The notes beneath the pieces were generated by a model. That model searched no databases and had not been told where the DNA came from. It worked only from the letters and a program-made list of their open reading frames with translations. Shown here one piece after another: positions 8,618 to 18,397 of a DNA stretch of 64,000 bases. A program made the translations under genes and the position numbers. The DNA comes from JALYUM01 sp036688685. GTDB taxonomy: Bacteria > Pseudomonadota > Gammaproteobacteria > Burkholderiales > Burkholderiaceae_D. The DNA is taken from positions 62,001 to 126,000 of the forward strand of contig NZ_JAQQPS010000006.1 in assembly GCF_036688685.1 (NCBI RefSeq). The letters are read 5' to 3'. Position 1 is the first letter of the stretch. Each line of letters starts with the position of its first letter.

Positions 8618-10400
8618 ACCAAAACCCGCCATCACCCCGATGCGCCAGGCAACCAGCCTGCTCACGCGCGCCGCCCGTCCCGATGCGCGTCACCTCGGCT
8701 GGGCCACCTTCTGGCTGGTCATTGCCGCCGGCCTGGAAGTACTCGGCCCCTTGCTCGGCAAGGCGCTGATCGACGACCACCTGCTGCCGCGCCACCTCGA
8801 CTGGCAGCGCATGGGGCTGCTGCTGGGCGGCCTGCTGGTATCGGGCTGGATCGCGTCCTGGCTGCGCTACCTGCAGCTGGTGCGCCTGTCCGGTCTGGCC
8901 ATGCGATCGGTGCAGCGCCTGCGCGAATGGGTGTTCGGCCACGTGCTGCGCCTGCCGATGTCGTTTTTTGATCGCGCCATCACGGGTCAGCTGGTCAGCC
9001 GCGTCACCAACGACACGGAGGCGGTCAAGACGCTGTACATCCAGGTATTGTTCGTGATCCTCGACAGCAGCATCGTCCTGGTCGGCACCATGATCGCGAT
9101 GGCGTGGCTGGACTGGCGCCTGATGCTGATCGTGCTGTGCCTGGTACCGGCGGTGGTCGGCATCGTCTGGCTGTACCAGCGCCTGTCCGCGCCGGCCGTC
9201 ACGCGCGCGCGCGCACTGCGCAGCGAAATCAATGGCCAGATGGCCGAATCGATCGGCGGAATGAGCGTGCTGCAGGCGAACAATGCGGCCGGCCGCTTTG
9301 GCGCGCGCTTCGGCGCCACCAACGACAAGCACTACACGGCGCGCCTGGCCGAGCTGCGCGCGAATGCGTTTTTATTGCGGCCAGCGCTCGACATGCTCAA
9401 CGTCGTTCTGCTGGCGGTTGTCCTGTTCAGTTTTGGCCTGCGCGAGATGAGCGCCATCGAGGTGGGCGTGCTGTACGCCTTCGTCAGCTACATCGCCCGC
9501 GTGGTCGAACCGATGATCCAGATTACGATGCAGTTCAGCGGCTTGCAACAGGCCGTGGTGGCCACCGCGCGCGTGGCAACGCTGCTCGACGAACCCGGTG
9601 CAACTGAACACGGCGTCAGCCGTCACTTTGATGCCGAGCCCGCCCCCGCAGCGCGGGCGCCAGCGGATGCGCCGGCCGTCTCCATGCACGACGTCGTGTT
9701 TGGCTATGTGCCCGGCCAGCCGGTCCTGCACGGCCTGTCGCTCGACATCGCCCAGGGCGCGTTCATCGGTATCGTCGGCCACACCGGCAGCGGCAAGTCC
9801 ACCCTGCTGTCGCTGCTGCTGCGCTACTACGACGCCGACAGCGGCAGCATTGCGATCCTGGGCGAGCCGCTCGCGACGATCGGCAATGCGCGCTTCCGCA
9901 ACGAGGTGGGCCTGGTGCCGCAAGACCCGTTTTTACTGGCCGCCAGCGCGCGCGAAAACATCGACATGGGGCGTGGCCTCTCCGACGCGCAGATCGAAAC
10001 TGCCGCGCGCGCGGCGCATGCCCATGATTTCATCGTGGCGCTGGAACAGGGTTATGCCACCGAGCTGGGCGAAGGTGGCTCGCGCCTGTCCACCGGCCAG
10101 AAGCAGCTGATGGCGATCGCCCGCGCCCTGGCCGGCGCTGCGCGCATCCTGCTGCTCGACGAGGCGACATCGCACATCGACAGCCAAACCGAGCAGATCG
10201 TGCAGGAGGCCTTGAGCGAACTGCGCGGACGGGTGACGGTGATCGCCATCGCGCACCGCCTGTCGACCATCCGCGACGCCGATCGCATTATTGTGCTCAA
10301 CCATGGTCGCATCGCCGAGTCAGGACCGCACGACACGCTGATGCAAATCGATGATGGCATCTACCAGCGCTTATATATGTTGCAACAGTTAGCGGCTTGA
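8607..10400 (+). CDS. mdlB: ABC exporter half-transporter, MdlB/SmdB-like
   Basis: 597 residues with an N-terminal six-helix membrane domain and a C-terminal ATPase domain. Walker A GHTGSGKST is near residue 391, the signature is degenerate as LSTGQKQL (near 494), Walker B is ILLLDEATSHID with the catalytic Glu present, and the switch His lies in IAIAHRLSTI. The altered signature here and the missing Glu in the partner affect the same composite ATP site, as in other heterodimeric exporters. The gene overlaps the mdlA-like gene by 11 bases. No terminator is evident after it. Confidence 0.9.
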   Translation: MPSEPKPAITPMRQATSLLTRAARPDARHLGWATFWLVIAAGLEVLGPLLGKALIDDHLLPRHLDWQRMGLLLGGLLVSGWIASWLRYLQLVRLSGLAMRSVQRLREWVFGHVLRLPMSFFDRAITGQLVSRVTNDTEAVKTLYIQVLFVILDSSIVLVGTMIAMAWLDWRLMLIVLCLVPAVVGIVWLYQRLSAPAVTRARALRSEINGQMAESIGGMSVLQANNAAGRFGARFGATNDKHYTARLAELRANAFLLRPALDMLNVVLLAVVLFSFGLREMSAIEVGVLYAFVSYIARVVEPMIQITMQFSGLQQAVVATARVATLLDEPGATEHGVSRHFDAEPAPAARAPADAPAVSMHDVVFGYVPGQPVLHGLSLDIAQGAFIGIVGHTGSGKSTLLSLLLRYYDADSGSIAILGEPLATIGNARFRNEVGLVPQDPFLLAASARENIDMGRGLSDAQIETAARAAHAHDFIVALEQGYATELGEGGSRLSTGQKQLMAIARALAGAARILLLDEATSHIDSQTEQIVQEALSELRGRVTVIAIAHRLSTIRDADRIIVLNHGRIAESGPHDTLMQIDDGIYQRLYMLQQLAA

Positions 10401-10531
10401 ATCAGCAGGTCGCTGCGCGCTGCACAGACAAATCACAATGTTGATGTTACTTACGCTTAATATTTAATAGGGATAAGATTAGTTTTTGTATCCAAAACCA
10501 CACAATCTGATATTTCCCTGCTGCAACTCAC

Positions 10532-10537
10532 TATAAT
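10532..10537 (+). promoter_or_regulatory. Probable -10 box for the TPR-GGDEF gene
   Basis: A perfect TATAAT in an AT-rich stretch (10430-10540) that contrasts with the GC-rich surroundings. It overlaps an in-frame ATG at 10536, which argues that translation starts later, at 10584. No good -35 hexamer was found at standard spacing. Confidence 0.45.
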
Positions 10538-10583
10538 GGAACGGACGCGCAGGACCATCCTGCCCTGCCATGGCCAAACAAAT

Positions 10584-12662
10584 ATGCGCACAGTCCCGCC
10601 CCGTCATTCACGTGTTCGCTGCAGCAATGTGCTGGCGGCGGCGCTATGCCTGGCGTGCGCGCTGAGCGCTGGCACGGCCCTTGCGCAAACCTTTTCACTG
10701 GCGGCGCGGCTGGAAGAATTGCGCGAGCTGGGCCGGTTTGTGCCGGACAAGGCGCTCGATACCCTGCTGCAGATGGAGCCGAAAGCGCGCGCGGCGCCCT
10801 TGCCGGAAAAGGCGGAATTCCTGTCGCAGGTGTGCCAGGCGCGCCTGAAAATCGGCCAGCACCAGCAGGCGCTGGCCGTTTGCGATGAACTGATCGCGTT
10901 GGCGCGTCAGCTCAACAACGACGTCGCGCTGGCCAAGGGTTTGCTGAGCAAGAGCTACGTCGTGTACGCGATGGGCGAGCAGACCGCCTCGCACCAGCTG
11001 GCGTGGGAAAGCGAAAAAATCGCTGCCGGTACCAAAGACGCGGGCCTCAAGCTGCGGGCGGCGATCACGGCAGGCGAGGCGTACGCCGAGGAAGGCAACT
11101 TCCCGATGGCCTTGACCCGCCTCGATGCCGCCGCCAACCAGGCGCGCCAGGACGGCCAGCCGGTGAATATGGTCATGGCGCTCAATGCCCTGGCCAGGCT
11201 GTACGGCAGAATGCGCGAATACGACAAGGGTTTTTCCACGCTGGCCGAAGCGATGCCGTTTGCCGAAATGAGCGATTCGCCGGGCCGCGTGGCCACCTTG
11301 CGCAGCGCCGAGTATGGCCTGGCGATCGATTCGGGCCAGCCGGCGCGCGCGGTCGCCGCACTACTGGAGGCGCTAAAGCTCGAGCGCAAGATCGGCGCGA
11401 GCGCAATGGTCGCCTACACCTTGTCGGATCTGTCGGACAGCTACCTGAAAGCCCACGATTATCCACGCGCCCTGCGCTACGCCGGCCAGGTCGTCACCGA
11501 GGCGCGCGCCATCGGCGACTTTCGGCTGGAAGCGACCGCGCGCGTGAATGTCGGCCAGGCCTACCTGGGCATGGGCAAGCTGGCCGAGGGCAAGCGCAGT
11601 TTCGAGGCCGGCCTGGCGGTGTTCGAAAAATCGGGCAACAAGCCGGACTTGCAGGGAGTACTGGTCGAATATGGCGCCGCGCTGGAGCGCGTGGGCGACC
11701 TGCAAGGCTCGGTGGAGGCCTACCACCGCGAACGCGCGCTGTCGAACGAGATGTTCGAACGGCGCCGCCAAAAGGCGATGATGGAGCTGCAGGCGCAGTA
11801 CGAGGGCGACCGCAAGGAGCGCCAGATCGAACTGCTGCGCAGGGAAAATCAGGTGAAGAGCACGGAGCTCGAGAACCGCAACCTGCAACAGCGTATCTGG
11901 TGGCTGCTTGCGGCAGTGTTCGGCATGGGCGCGGCGATCGTCGGCACCTTGTACACCAAGATCCGCCACGCCAATTTCCAGTTACATCTGAAGAACCTGG
12001 AACTGAAGCAGCAAAGCGTGCGCGATCCGCTGACGGCCTTGTACAACCGGCGCCATTTCCAGGATTTCATGCGCGGCTTCGCGTCCAGTGAAAAACGCGG
12101 CGCCGGCGCCTCGGGCGAAGAAATGGTCGGCGCCCTGTTCCTGCTCGACGTGGACCACTTCAAGCAGATCAACGACGCCCACGGCCACGCCGCCGGCGAC
12201 GCCGTGCTGAAAATGATTGCGCTGGCGTTGCAGGACATCCTGCGCGAGACGGACATGATCGTGCGCTGGGGCGGCGAAGAGTTCCTGGCGTTTTTGCCAG
12301 CCGTCCCGCGTTCGAGCCTGGAAGAGGTAGCGCGCCGCGTGCTGACCGGGATTGCCAGCTTGAGCGTCGAGTACCAGGGCGAGCCGCTGTCGGCGCATGT
12401 CTCGATCGGCTTTTCACCCTTCCCGCTGGCGCCAGGCGGCGTGGCGCTGCCATGGGAGCGCGCGGTGAACCTGGTCGACATGGCGCTGTACATGGCCAAG
12501 TCGCATGGGCGCAACCGGGCCTATGGCGTGAACGGCTTTGCCAATTTCGACCAGACCACGATGGAAGAGATCGAGGAAAACCTGGAGCAGGCGTGGCGGG
12601 CGGGGTATGTGGATTTGTCGGTGGTGCTGGGCGGGTGGCCGGAGTTGCGGGCGGCTAGCTAA
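10584..12662 (+). CDS. TPR-containing membrane diguanylate cyclase
   Basis: About 692 residues. A signal peptide or N-terminal anchor (VLAAALCLACALSAGTALA) is followed by about 380 residues of TPR-like helices, a short coiled coil (about 395-437), one membrane helix (IWWLLAAVFGMGAAIVGTLY, about 438-458) and a GGDEF domain. The active-site loop is GGEEF, a functional variant in known cyclases. An RxxD inhibitory site (RETD) lies exactly five residues before it, so product inhibition by c-di-GMP is expected. The TPR part would be periplasmic and probably senses a protein or ligand. The start at 10584 is chosen because an upstream ATG falls within the TATAAT box and the signal peptide follows this Met. 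Confidence 0.85.
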   Translation: MRTVPPRHSRVRCSNVLAAALCLACALSAGTALAQTFSLAARLEELRELGRFVPDKALDTLLQMEPKARAAPLPEKAEFLSQVCQARLKIGQHQQALAVCDELIALARQLNNDVALAKGLLSKSYVVYAMGEQTASHQLAWESEKIAAGTKDAGLKLRAAITAGEAYAEEGNFPMALTRLDAAANQARQDGQPVNMVMALNALARLYGRMREYDKGFSTLAEAMPFAEMSDSPGRVATLRSAEYGLAIDSGQPARAVAALLEALKLERKIGASAMVAYTLSDLSDSYLKAHDYPRALRYAGQVVTEARAIGDFRLEATARVNVGQAYLGMGKLAEGKRSFEAGLAVFEKSGNKPDLQGVLVEYGAALERVGDLQGSVEAYHRERALSNEMFERRRQKAMMELQAQYEGDRKERQIELLRRENQVKSTELENRNLQQRIWWLLAAVFGMGAAIVGTLYTKIRHANFQLHLKNLELKQQSVRDPLTALYNRRHFQDFMRGFASSEKRGAGASGEEMVGALFLLDVDHFKQINDAHGHAAGDAVLKMIALALQDILRETDMIVRWGGEEFLAFLPAVPRSSLEEVARRVLTGIASLSVEYQGEPLSAHVSIGFSPFPLAPGGVALPWERAVNLVDMALYMAKSHGRNRAYGVNGFANFDQTTMEEIEENLEQAWRAGYVDLSVVLGGWPELRAAS

Positions 12663-12715
12663 GGACAGAGATGCAAGGCATCAGCCCGCGCCGCTTTTCA
12701 CCGTTCGCTTAAAAA

Positions 12716-12877
12716 CGTCATCCCGGCGAAGGCCGGGACCCATAACCCGTTAGCAGAACTCAGGTTCAGGCGCGGCGCAGCCGCAAAACCCGATGCGTCA
12801 TTGGAATCACGGCTCCGCCGCGCAATGTGACTGGTACTGTTGGCGTGGTATGGGTCCCGGCCTGCGCCGGGATGACG
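12716..12877. repeat. REP-like inverted-repeat element
   Basis: Two 29-base arms, 12716-12744 and 12849-12877, are inverted copies of each other with one mismatch. Each arm holds its own small hairpin (CCCGGCGAAGGCCGGG and CCCGGCCTGCGCCGGG). The left arm runs on into CCCATAACCCGTTAGCAG, a tail shared with elements at 33.4 and 48.5 kb. This fits a REP doublet or small non-autonomous element; no transposase is encoded here. Confidence 0.8.
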
Positions 12878-12928
12878 GTCTTTAGGATGACGGTGAGAAG
12901 AAAATCACTGTTTATCCAGCACCCAATC

Positions 12929-13258
12929 CTACTGCGCCGCCTTCTGGATTTTCTCGCCCGCCCGCTCGACCTTCTTGCCCACTTCATTGGTCGCATCGTT
13001 CAAGCCCTGGCGCGCATCGTCGGTCGCTTCGGCGATATCGCGTTTCGCCTGCTCGCCCGCTTCGGCCATCTTGCGCTTGGCTTCTTCGGCCTTGTCGATC
13101 GGTGCATGCAGCGACTTGGCGACCCTGGCGCCGGCGTCGTCGACCGCTTTGCCGGCTTGCTGCGCCGGACCCGGGGCGCCGTTGTCCTGTTTCGGCTGGC
13201 ATCCGGCCAGCGCCACCAGCGCCAGCAGCGCGGCCAATAAGGTTGTCATGTTGCGCAT
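12929..13258 (-). CDS. Small Ala-rich lipoprotein
   Basis: 109 residues. The N-terminus carries a lipoprotein signal with lipobox ALAGC (Cys at about residue 19). The mature part is a long amphipathic, charged Ala-rich helix (KAEEAKRKMAEAGEQAKRDI and similar), resembling small stress or envelope-associated helical lipoproteins. AAGGAG lies seven bases before the ATG at 13258; a longer reading upstream lacks support. It lies 69 bases downstream of the tubulin-like operon on the same strand and could be read through from it. No specific function is recognised. Confidence 0.75.
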   Translation of the reverse strand: MRNMTTLLAALLALVALAGCQPKQDNGAPGPAQQAGKAVDDAGARVAKSLHAPIDKAEEAKRKMAEAGEQAKRDIAEATDDARQGLNDATNEVGKKVERAGEKIQKAAQ

Positions 13259-13327
13259 GCTAATCTCCTTCGGTTTATGTTGCCGACCAGCATACACCGA
13301 GTCGTGCGCGCACGGTGTGTCCAACTG

Positions 13328-14260
13328 TTACAGCCCCTGGTACAGGCGCTCGGCCTTGGCTTTGAGCGCCTTGCAGTCGCGGTTGCCCGCATCGACCATG
13401 GCGACACAGGTATCCATCTTGTCGATCGCGCCCTTGTAGTTGCTGCGGCTGATGTCGCGTTCGGCCTCCGCCATCAGCGCACGGGCCGATTCCTGCGCGC
13501 TTTCACGATCGGGCACGCGCGCCGGCACCGGCGTGGCTGCCAGTGCCTCGCGTTTGGCCGCTTCAATGCGACCTTTCACCGCTGCTGTCTCCATGTCCTC
13601 GCCCCAGCGCCGCGTGAACGTCGCCAGGCGCGTACGGGCGCGCTCGGGCGCGGACGATGCCAGCGCTGCGTCAATCGCGCTGCTGGCGTCGACCCAGGCC
13701 TTTTCACGCAGCCGCTTGCGCTCGCAGGCGCTGGCCGCCGTGTTCAAGGCCGTCTGCAAGCGCTGCAGCTGGGCCGGCGTGGCGCGCGTACCGCGCAGGG
13801 CGATCAGTTCCGACTGCGCCTGCTTGCCGTTGCACGCCTGCGCCGTCGCGATGGCCGCGTCAATCCGGCTGTCGAGTTTGTGCGCGGCCGGCCGGGCCAC
13901 GACCCAAGCCAGGTACAGCAAAGCCAGCCCGGCCAGCCACCATATCCAGTGCAGCGGCTGGCGCTGCGGCGGCGCTGCCGCGCTCACCACCTTGACCACC
14001 GGCGGCGAGCCCACGGCGTGAGCTGCGGCTTGCACTGGCGGCGCCACGACAGGTGTCGGCCGGGCCGTTTCTGCCACGGGTTCCGGCAGGCTGACCGGCA
14101 CCGGCACCGCTTTCACGGTAGATACCGGCGGCACTGGCGGCACCGGCCGCACCAGGCCCGCCTGCTGGGGCGTGCCGCAGTACGGGCAGAATGCCACCAG
14201 CCGCGGCAAAAGATGGCCGCAGGCGGGGTTGCTGCACTGGTAGGTGATTTGCTCTTGCAC
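13328..14260 (-). CDS. Zinc-ribbon membrane protein of the tubulin-like operon
   Basis: About 310 residues. A four-Cys zinc ribbon stands at the N-terminus (CSNPAC ... CPYCG, about residues 9-29), followed by a Pro/Val-rich linker, one membrane helix (IWWLAGLALLYLAWVVA, about 104-120) and a helical C-terminal domain with regularly placed Cys, Arg and Ala. The GTG at 14260 is preferred to a TTG at 14266 because AAGAAAG then has usable spacing. The gene starts 12 bases after the tubulin-like gene ends and is the last of the five-gene set. The zinc ribbon probably mediates protein contact; no enzyme motif is seen. Confidence 0.75.
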   Translation of the reverse strand: MQEQITYQCSNPACGHLLPRLVAFCPYCGTPQQAGLVRPVPPVPPVSTVKAVPVPVSLPEPVAETARPTPVVAPPVQAAAHAVGSPPVVKVVSAAAPPQRQPLHWIWWLAGLALLYLAWVVARPAAHKLDSRIDAAIATAQACNGKQAQSELIALRGTRATPAQLQRLQTALNTAASACERKRLREKAWVDASSAIDAALASSAPERARTRLATFTRRWGEDMETAAVKGRIEAAKREALAATPVPARVPDRESAQESARALMAEAERDISRSNYKGAIDKMDTCVAMVDAGNRDCKALKAKAERLYQGL

Positions 14261-14272
14261 TGTCAAACTTTC

Positions 14273-17200
14273 TTAATCTGGATCGGGAATGGCGTCGTCG
14301 GGGTCGGGAATGGCAGCGCCGAACAGCGCGGCCAGCGCCGCCATGTCGCCCGCATGCTGCCACTTGCCGGTCTTTGGATCCCAGCGCATGTCCCACACGC
14401 GGGTATCGAACGCGATCTCGCCGCGCGCGGCCTGTGCGGCCAGTTCGGCTAGCGTGAACGGTCCGCGCTGGGCGCCCGCGACAAAGGTCTTGAAACGCTG
14501 CTCGACTGGCGCCAGCGCCACCGGTGCGGCGCGCCGTTCGAGTACCTCGGCCGCGCGCGCGTCGCTGGCCAGGAACTCGGGACGGAACACGCGCTTGTCG
14601 ACTGGCCGCTCGACTTCCCAGTGATAGGCGTCGTTCGACGAATCGGGCACGCTGTCGGTCCACTGCGCCAGGCTGGCCAGTGCAGCGTCGACCTGCGGCG
14701 CGCCCAGCTCGGGCGAAAGCATGGCGGCGCGGCGCGACCATTGCTCGTACAGGCGCCGCGCCGTGATGTTCGGCAGCGACGGCGACGGCAGCTGCGCCCC
14801 GGTTTCGTCCGCCTCCAGGCGCGGCTCGTAGACGCGCAGCTGGTAGTGCCGCATCAGCGCCGCCAGCAACAGCAGCTGGTTCGGCCCGATGGCGGTAAGG
14901 CGCTGGCGCACCGCGCCAATCACCTGCTCGCGGTAATACGGCGGCAGCCCGTTGGAACGGATCGCGTACTCGTTCCCGATCTGCAGCCACTCGCCCGATC
15001 CCGGTTCGACTTCGAACAGGTACTGGCCGCGCGGCTGGAAACTCGCTTCGCGGTCGCCCAGGTCCGGCCGGCGTTTGATGACGCCCAGCGCGATCGCCCG
15101 CAGGAACCATTCGTAATCGTCGGCCAGGCGACCCAGTTCATCCATCGACGGGGAAATCGGATGGCGAAAACGCGTGGCGTCGAAGTGCAAATGGGTGGGA
15201 ATGCGCGGGTTTTCGATCTGGTACGAGGTGCGCCAGGTGGGCAAGCCGCGCAGCACCGTCATCGGGTAGCCGGACAGTTCGATGTAGCAGACCGCCCGAC
15301 CCGCGACGCCCGTGTTGACGATGGAAACCTGGTCGCCGTGGAACGAGCCGGTCGGCGCGGCGGCGCGCAGTTCCGCTTCCAGCCGGCGCCAGGCCTGCAC
15401 GTCGCCGACGCCAATAAAACACTTGAACTGGTCGGCGCGCGGCGTGAACTCGGCCGAGAAGCGCGCATTCACCCACGGCATGGCGCTCTTGATCCATTCG
15501 GCGAAGACGCGCTGGCGCTCGGGCGCGGCCATGGTCGAGAGCACTTCCAGCAGCGGATCGACCGGTTCTGCCAATTCGTCCACGGACAACTGGGTCTGCG
15601 CGCGGCGGAATAGTTTGAGCAGCAAATCGCTGCGTAGCCTGTCGTCGGCCAGTTGCGGGAACAGGCGCGCCGAGCCGCCGAATTCGAGCAGCACTTCTTC
15701 GCTCCAGGCGCTGACATCACCCGTCAAACGCGCCGGCGCGGGCAGCACGTCGCTGGCCAGCTTGATGTAGGTGGCGTGATCCTGGCGCGCTTCGGCGCGC
15801 AGCTGGCTGATGCGGGTATCGACCGCGCCCAGCATGGATTGCACGAAGCGGCGACCCTCCTGGAATTCGCCGGCCACGCCGCTCCACTGCGCGTTGCCGT
15901 ATTCATCAAGCGACTGCGGGTCGCCCAGCCAGGCCGACATCGTGCGCATCACGTCGATCGATTGTCCCGCCGCCACCGCCAGCAAGTGAAAGCGCAGGTA
16001 GTCGGCGATGTCGCGCTTTAAATGGCCCATCACCTCCCTGGCCTGCGCATCCTTGCCGAACAGGCGGTTGGCCGCCTGGCCCAGATTGCCCAGCGACTCC
16101 TCCACCTGGCGCGTGCGCAGTGCATCGCGAATGTCGCGGTACCTCTTGCTGTTGCGCTCCGCATGCACCAGGTCGCGCTGCTGCAGGCGCGCCTTGATTT
16201 GCTCCAGCAGCGACAGCACGAATTCCAGGCCGCCCTGCTTGCGGTCGTCCAGCAGCGCGTACAGGCGCGCACGCAAGGTGATCTTCAGGCGCGCCGTCAG
16301 TTCGGTGGTGTGGCGCTTGATGCGGTCTTCGCTGGTTTCGGCCACGGCGCCGGCTTCGCGGATGGCGTCGCGTTCCAGTTGCGGCAGCAGTTCGGCCACC
16401 TTTTCGCGCCACACCTTGACGTCGTAGGCGGCCATGATGCGGTCCATCTCGAGCTGCACCTTGCTCTCCACCCGTTCGAGCAGCGAGCGGCTGTCCTTGT
16501 CCAGCAGGAGCTGGTCGGTCAGGGCAAATTCCTGGAACGGCGTGATGTCGACCGTGCCCTTGCGGAAGTCGGGGAAGGCATCGAAGGCGTGTTCGTTCAG
16601 CGCCATCTGCTCGCGCATGAAGGCATCGCGTTCGCCGTCGCCGGCGCGGCGCGCGGCCGTGCCGTCGGCGCCCACCAGGCCGAAGAACGCTTTCACCATC
16701 AGCGCGGCCAGTTCATAGGCACGGATATCGTCGCGCAGGCTTTGCTGGGTGTCGAGCACCGACTGGCCGAACGCCGAATAGACTTTCGAGTACGACAGGC
16801 GCATGTCGCCGAAGCGCTGCTCCGGCACCTTGGGGTTGTACGGCCCCAGTTTGTGCTGCTGCTGGTTGACGGCCACCGAGCGCTTGCGATTGGCAAAATC
16901 GGCCGAGGCAAAATCTTCAAACAGCGTGTCGGCCACCATTTGATAGATGTCCTTCATGTCGGCGGTGGCCTTGTTGGCCAGATTGGCGTTGTCGACAAAA
17001 TACACGTCGTCGAAGGGCGCGCCTTTGCCGACCACACTGTCCGGGTCCATCCAGCGTACTTGCGCATTCATGTCGCGCATGGCCGTTTCCAGCTCCATCA
17101 GCGTGGCGTAGGCATTCGCTTCGGTGCGTTCCTTGTTCGCTTTCGCAAACCCGGACGGCAGGAACATCATCAGGTCGACCTGGCTGTCCGACACCTCCTG

Positions 17201-17890
17201 GCGCGCGATGGCTTTCGCGATCCAGCCCAGGTCGATGGCCGTGCCTGCGCCGGTGCCGCCGGCGCAGGACGCGATGACGACGATACGGTATTTCGAGGTG
17301 TCGACCTGCAGGCCCAGGCGCTGGTAATTTTCTTTTCTCTCGATGCCGGCATTGCTGCCCAGTGCATTCAAGGCGCCCTTGATGCGGCCGCGCAGTTTCG
17401 GGTATTTGTCGAACAAATACAAGCGCGCCAGCGCGCGGATCTGGCCGGCGCCCTTGCTCGGGTCGATGCCCAGCGAGCGCAGTTTTTTGGGACGCAGCGG
17501 CATCCACTTTTCGATCAGCGGAAAACGCGCCAGGCTGTCGTCGGAGTCGTGGTATTGCGGCAGGTCGAGCGGTTCGACCAGGCGCTCTTCGTCGGTCAGG
17601 CGCACCAGCTCATACCAGGGATCGGTTTTTTGCGACTTGCCCTCGTCGATGATGGCGTGGCTGTCGAGGTCGAAATGCAGGAAGCGCGCGACCGGAAAAT
17701 CGGCAATCGATTCCACCCTGGTCGGGTTGTGGCGGTTCCACACGGCGGACAGGATGCGGCGGCGGATGCGCAGCATGACTTCCATGCCGGTGCCGCCGGC
17801 GCCGATGAACAGCGTCGGGCGCAGGTCGACCTTGAGTTCGGCCTGAGCGCCGTTCGCTGTCAAGCTTGCCGCGTTGGGGAAATCTGCCAT
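14273..17890 (-). CDS. Large tubulin/FtsZ-like protein with C-terminal GYF_2-like domain
   Basis: 1205 residues. The N-terminal part has a tubulin-type GTPase layout: a glycine-rich turn LFIGAGGTGMEV (residues 28-38) and, after about 170 residues, the signature ASCAGGTGAGTAIDLGW (208-223), which matches the tubulin/FtsZ GGTG[SA]G motif. This is the Tubulin_2-like group as I remember it. A long, mostly helical middle follows (about 450-1110). The last 75 residues (QRGPFTLAELAAQAARGEIA...TRVWDMRW) look like a GYF_2 domain, a peptide-binding module. It likely binds GTP and may polymerise; membrane remodelling has been proposed for related families. The ATG at 17890 has a GAAAGAG upstream. Neighbours on both sides are membrane or zinc-ribbon proteins. 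Confidence 0.8.
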   Translation of the reverse strand: MADFPNAASLTANGAQAELKVDLRPTLFIGAGGTGMEVMLRIRRRILSAVWNRHNPTRVESIADFPVARFLHFDLDSHAIIDEGKSQKTDPWYELVRLTDEERLVEPLDLPQYHDSDDSLARFPLIEKWMPLRPKKLRSLGIDPSKGAGQIRALARLYLFDKYPKLRGRIKGALNALGSNAGIERKENYQRLGLQVDTSKYRIVVIASCAGGTGAGTAIDLGWIAKAIARQEVSDSQVDLMMFLPSGFAKANKERTEANAYATLMELETAMRDMNAQVRWMDPDSVVGKGAPFDDVYFVDNANLANKATADMKDIYQMVADTLFEDFASADFANRKRSVAVNQQQHKLGPYNPKVPEQRFGDMRLSYSKVYSAFGQSVLDTQQSLRDDIRAYELAALMVKAFFGLVGADGTAARRAGDGERDAFMREQMALNEHAFDAFPDFRKGTVDITPFQEFALTDQLLLDKDSRSLLERVESKVQLEMDRIMAAYDVKVWREKVAELLPQLERDAIREAGAVAETSEDRIKRHTTELTARLKITLRARLYALLDDRKQGGLEFVLSLLEQIKARLQQRDLVHAERNSKRYRDIRDALRTRQVEESLGNLGQAANRLFGKDAQAREVMGHLKRDIADYLRFHLLAVAAGQSIDVMRTMSAWLGDPQSLDEYGNAQWSGVAGEFQEGRRFVQSMLGAVDTRISQLRAEARQDHATYIKLASDVLPAPARLTGDVSAWSEEVLLEFGGSARLFPQLADDRLRSDLLLKLFRRAQTQLSVDELAEPVDPLLEVLSTMAAPERQRVFAEWIKSAMPWVNARFSAEFTPRADQFKCFIGVGDVQAWRRLEAELRAAAPTGSFHGDQVSIVNTGVAGRAVCYIELSGYPMTVLRGLPTWRTSYQIENPRIPTHLHFDATRFRHPISPSMDELGRLADDYEWFLRAIALGVIKRRPDLGDREASFQPRGQYLFEVEPGSGEWLQIGNEYAIRSNGLPPYYREQVIGAVRQRLTAIGPNQLLLLAALMRHYQLRVYEPRLEADETGAQLPSPSLPNITARRLYEQWSRRAAMLSPELGAPQVDAALASLAQWTDSVPDSSNDAYHWEVERPVDKRVFRPEFLASDARAAEVLERRAAPVALAPVEQRFKTFVAGAQRGPFTLAELAAQAARGEIAFDTRVWDMRWDPKTGKWQHAGDMAALAALFGAAIPDPDDAIPDPD

Positions 17891-17912
17891 GTGGGTTCTC
17901 TTTCGGGTTTGG

Positions 17913-18374
17913 TTAGCGGCGGCCGGTGAACAGCGCCGCAATCAGGGCGATCACGCCCACGACGACCAGCGGGCCGGCCACGGCAAAGGTCAAAAATTTG
18001 CTGGCATTGACCAGCGCCAGCACAGCGGCCGAGGAGATGAAACCGAGACCCAGAAACAGCAGCCAACCCGCGCTGCCGGCCGACGACGGCGCCACGCGGC
18101 GCACCACCAGGTGGTGCACATACGCGTTGCGAATGAAGAAGAACACGACCAGCAGCACGATGAAGACGGCGCCGCCGATGGCCAGGTCGCGCGCCGACGT
18201 GTCGGTCACGGGTGCGCCGGCCACCGGTGCAATCTCGACCGGCTCGACCGCGGTTGGCGGCAGCGTTTTCGGCAGCGTATCCTGCGGCACACCGGGTGCG
18301 TCGGCCGGCAGCTTGAAGCCTGGATCGCCGGTGGGCGCGGCCGGCGCGGCGGGGGTGGATTGGGTGGCTTGCAT
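17913..18374 (-). CDS. Small membrane protein with Pro-rich N-terminus, tubulin-like operon
   Basis: 153 residues. The first 60 are rich in Pro and Ala (possible ligand for the GYF_2-like domain encoded downstream; inference). Three hydrophobic helices follow at about 64-81, 102-121 and 126-148, with a basic tail GRR. AAGGAAT precedes the ATG. It lies 22 bases before the tubulin-like gene and 23 bases after the vWA-like gene, so it is within one transcription unit. No known family was recognised. Confidence 0.7.
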   Translation of the reverse strand: MQATQSTPAAPAAPTGDPGFKLPADAPGVPQDTLPKTLPPTAVEPVEIAPVAGAPVTDTSARDLAIGGAVFIVLLVVFFFIRNAYVHHLVVRRVAPSSAGSAGWLLFLGLGFISSAAVLALVNASKFLTFAVAGPLVVVGVIALIAALFTGRR

Positions 18375-18397
18375 CGTGTATTCCTTGTAGCGCGAGA

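Noticed and set aside
6923..8665. 580-residue open frame antisense to the MdlA-like gene
   Set aside because: Shadow reading; the sense strand carries Walker A, signature and Walker B motifs.
10536..10583. Earlier ATG for the TPR-GGDEF gene
   Set aside because: It overlaps a perfect TATAAT and the signal peptide begins only after 10584.
12716..12877. CRISPR-like repeat
   Set aside because: Only two inverted arms, not regularly spaced direct repeats, and no cas genes.
16022..17929. 635-residue open frame antisense to the tubulin-like gene
   Set aside because: Low-complexity shadow with no motif; the sense strand has a tubulin signature and operon context.
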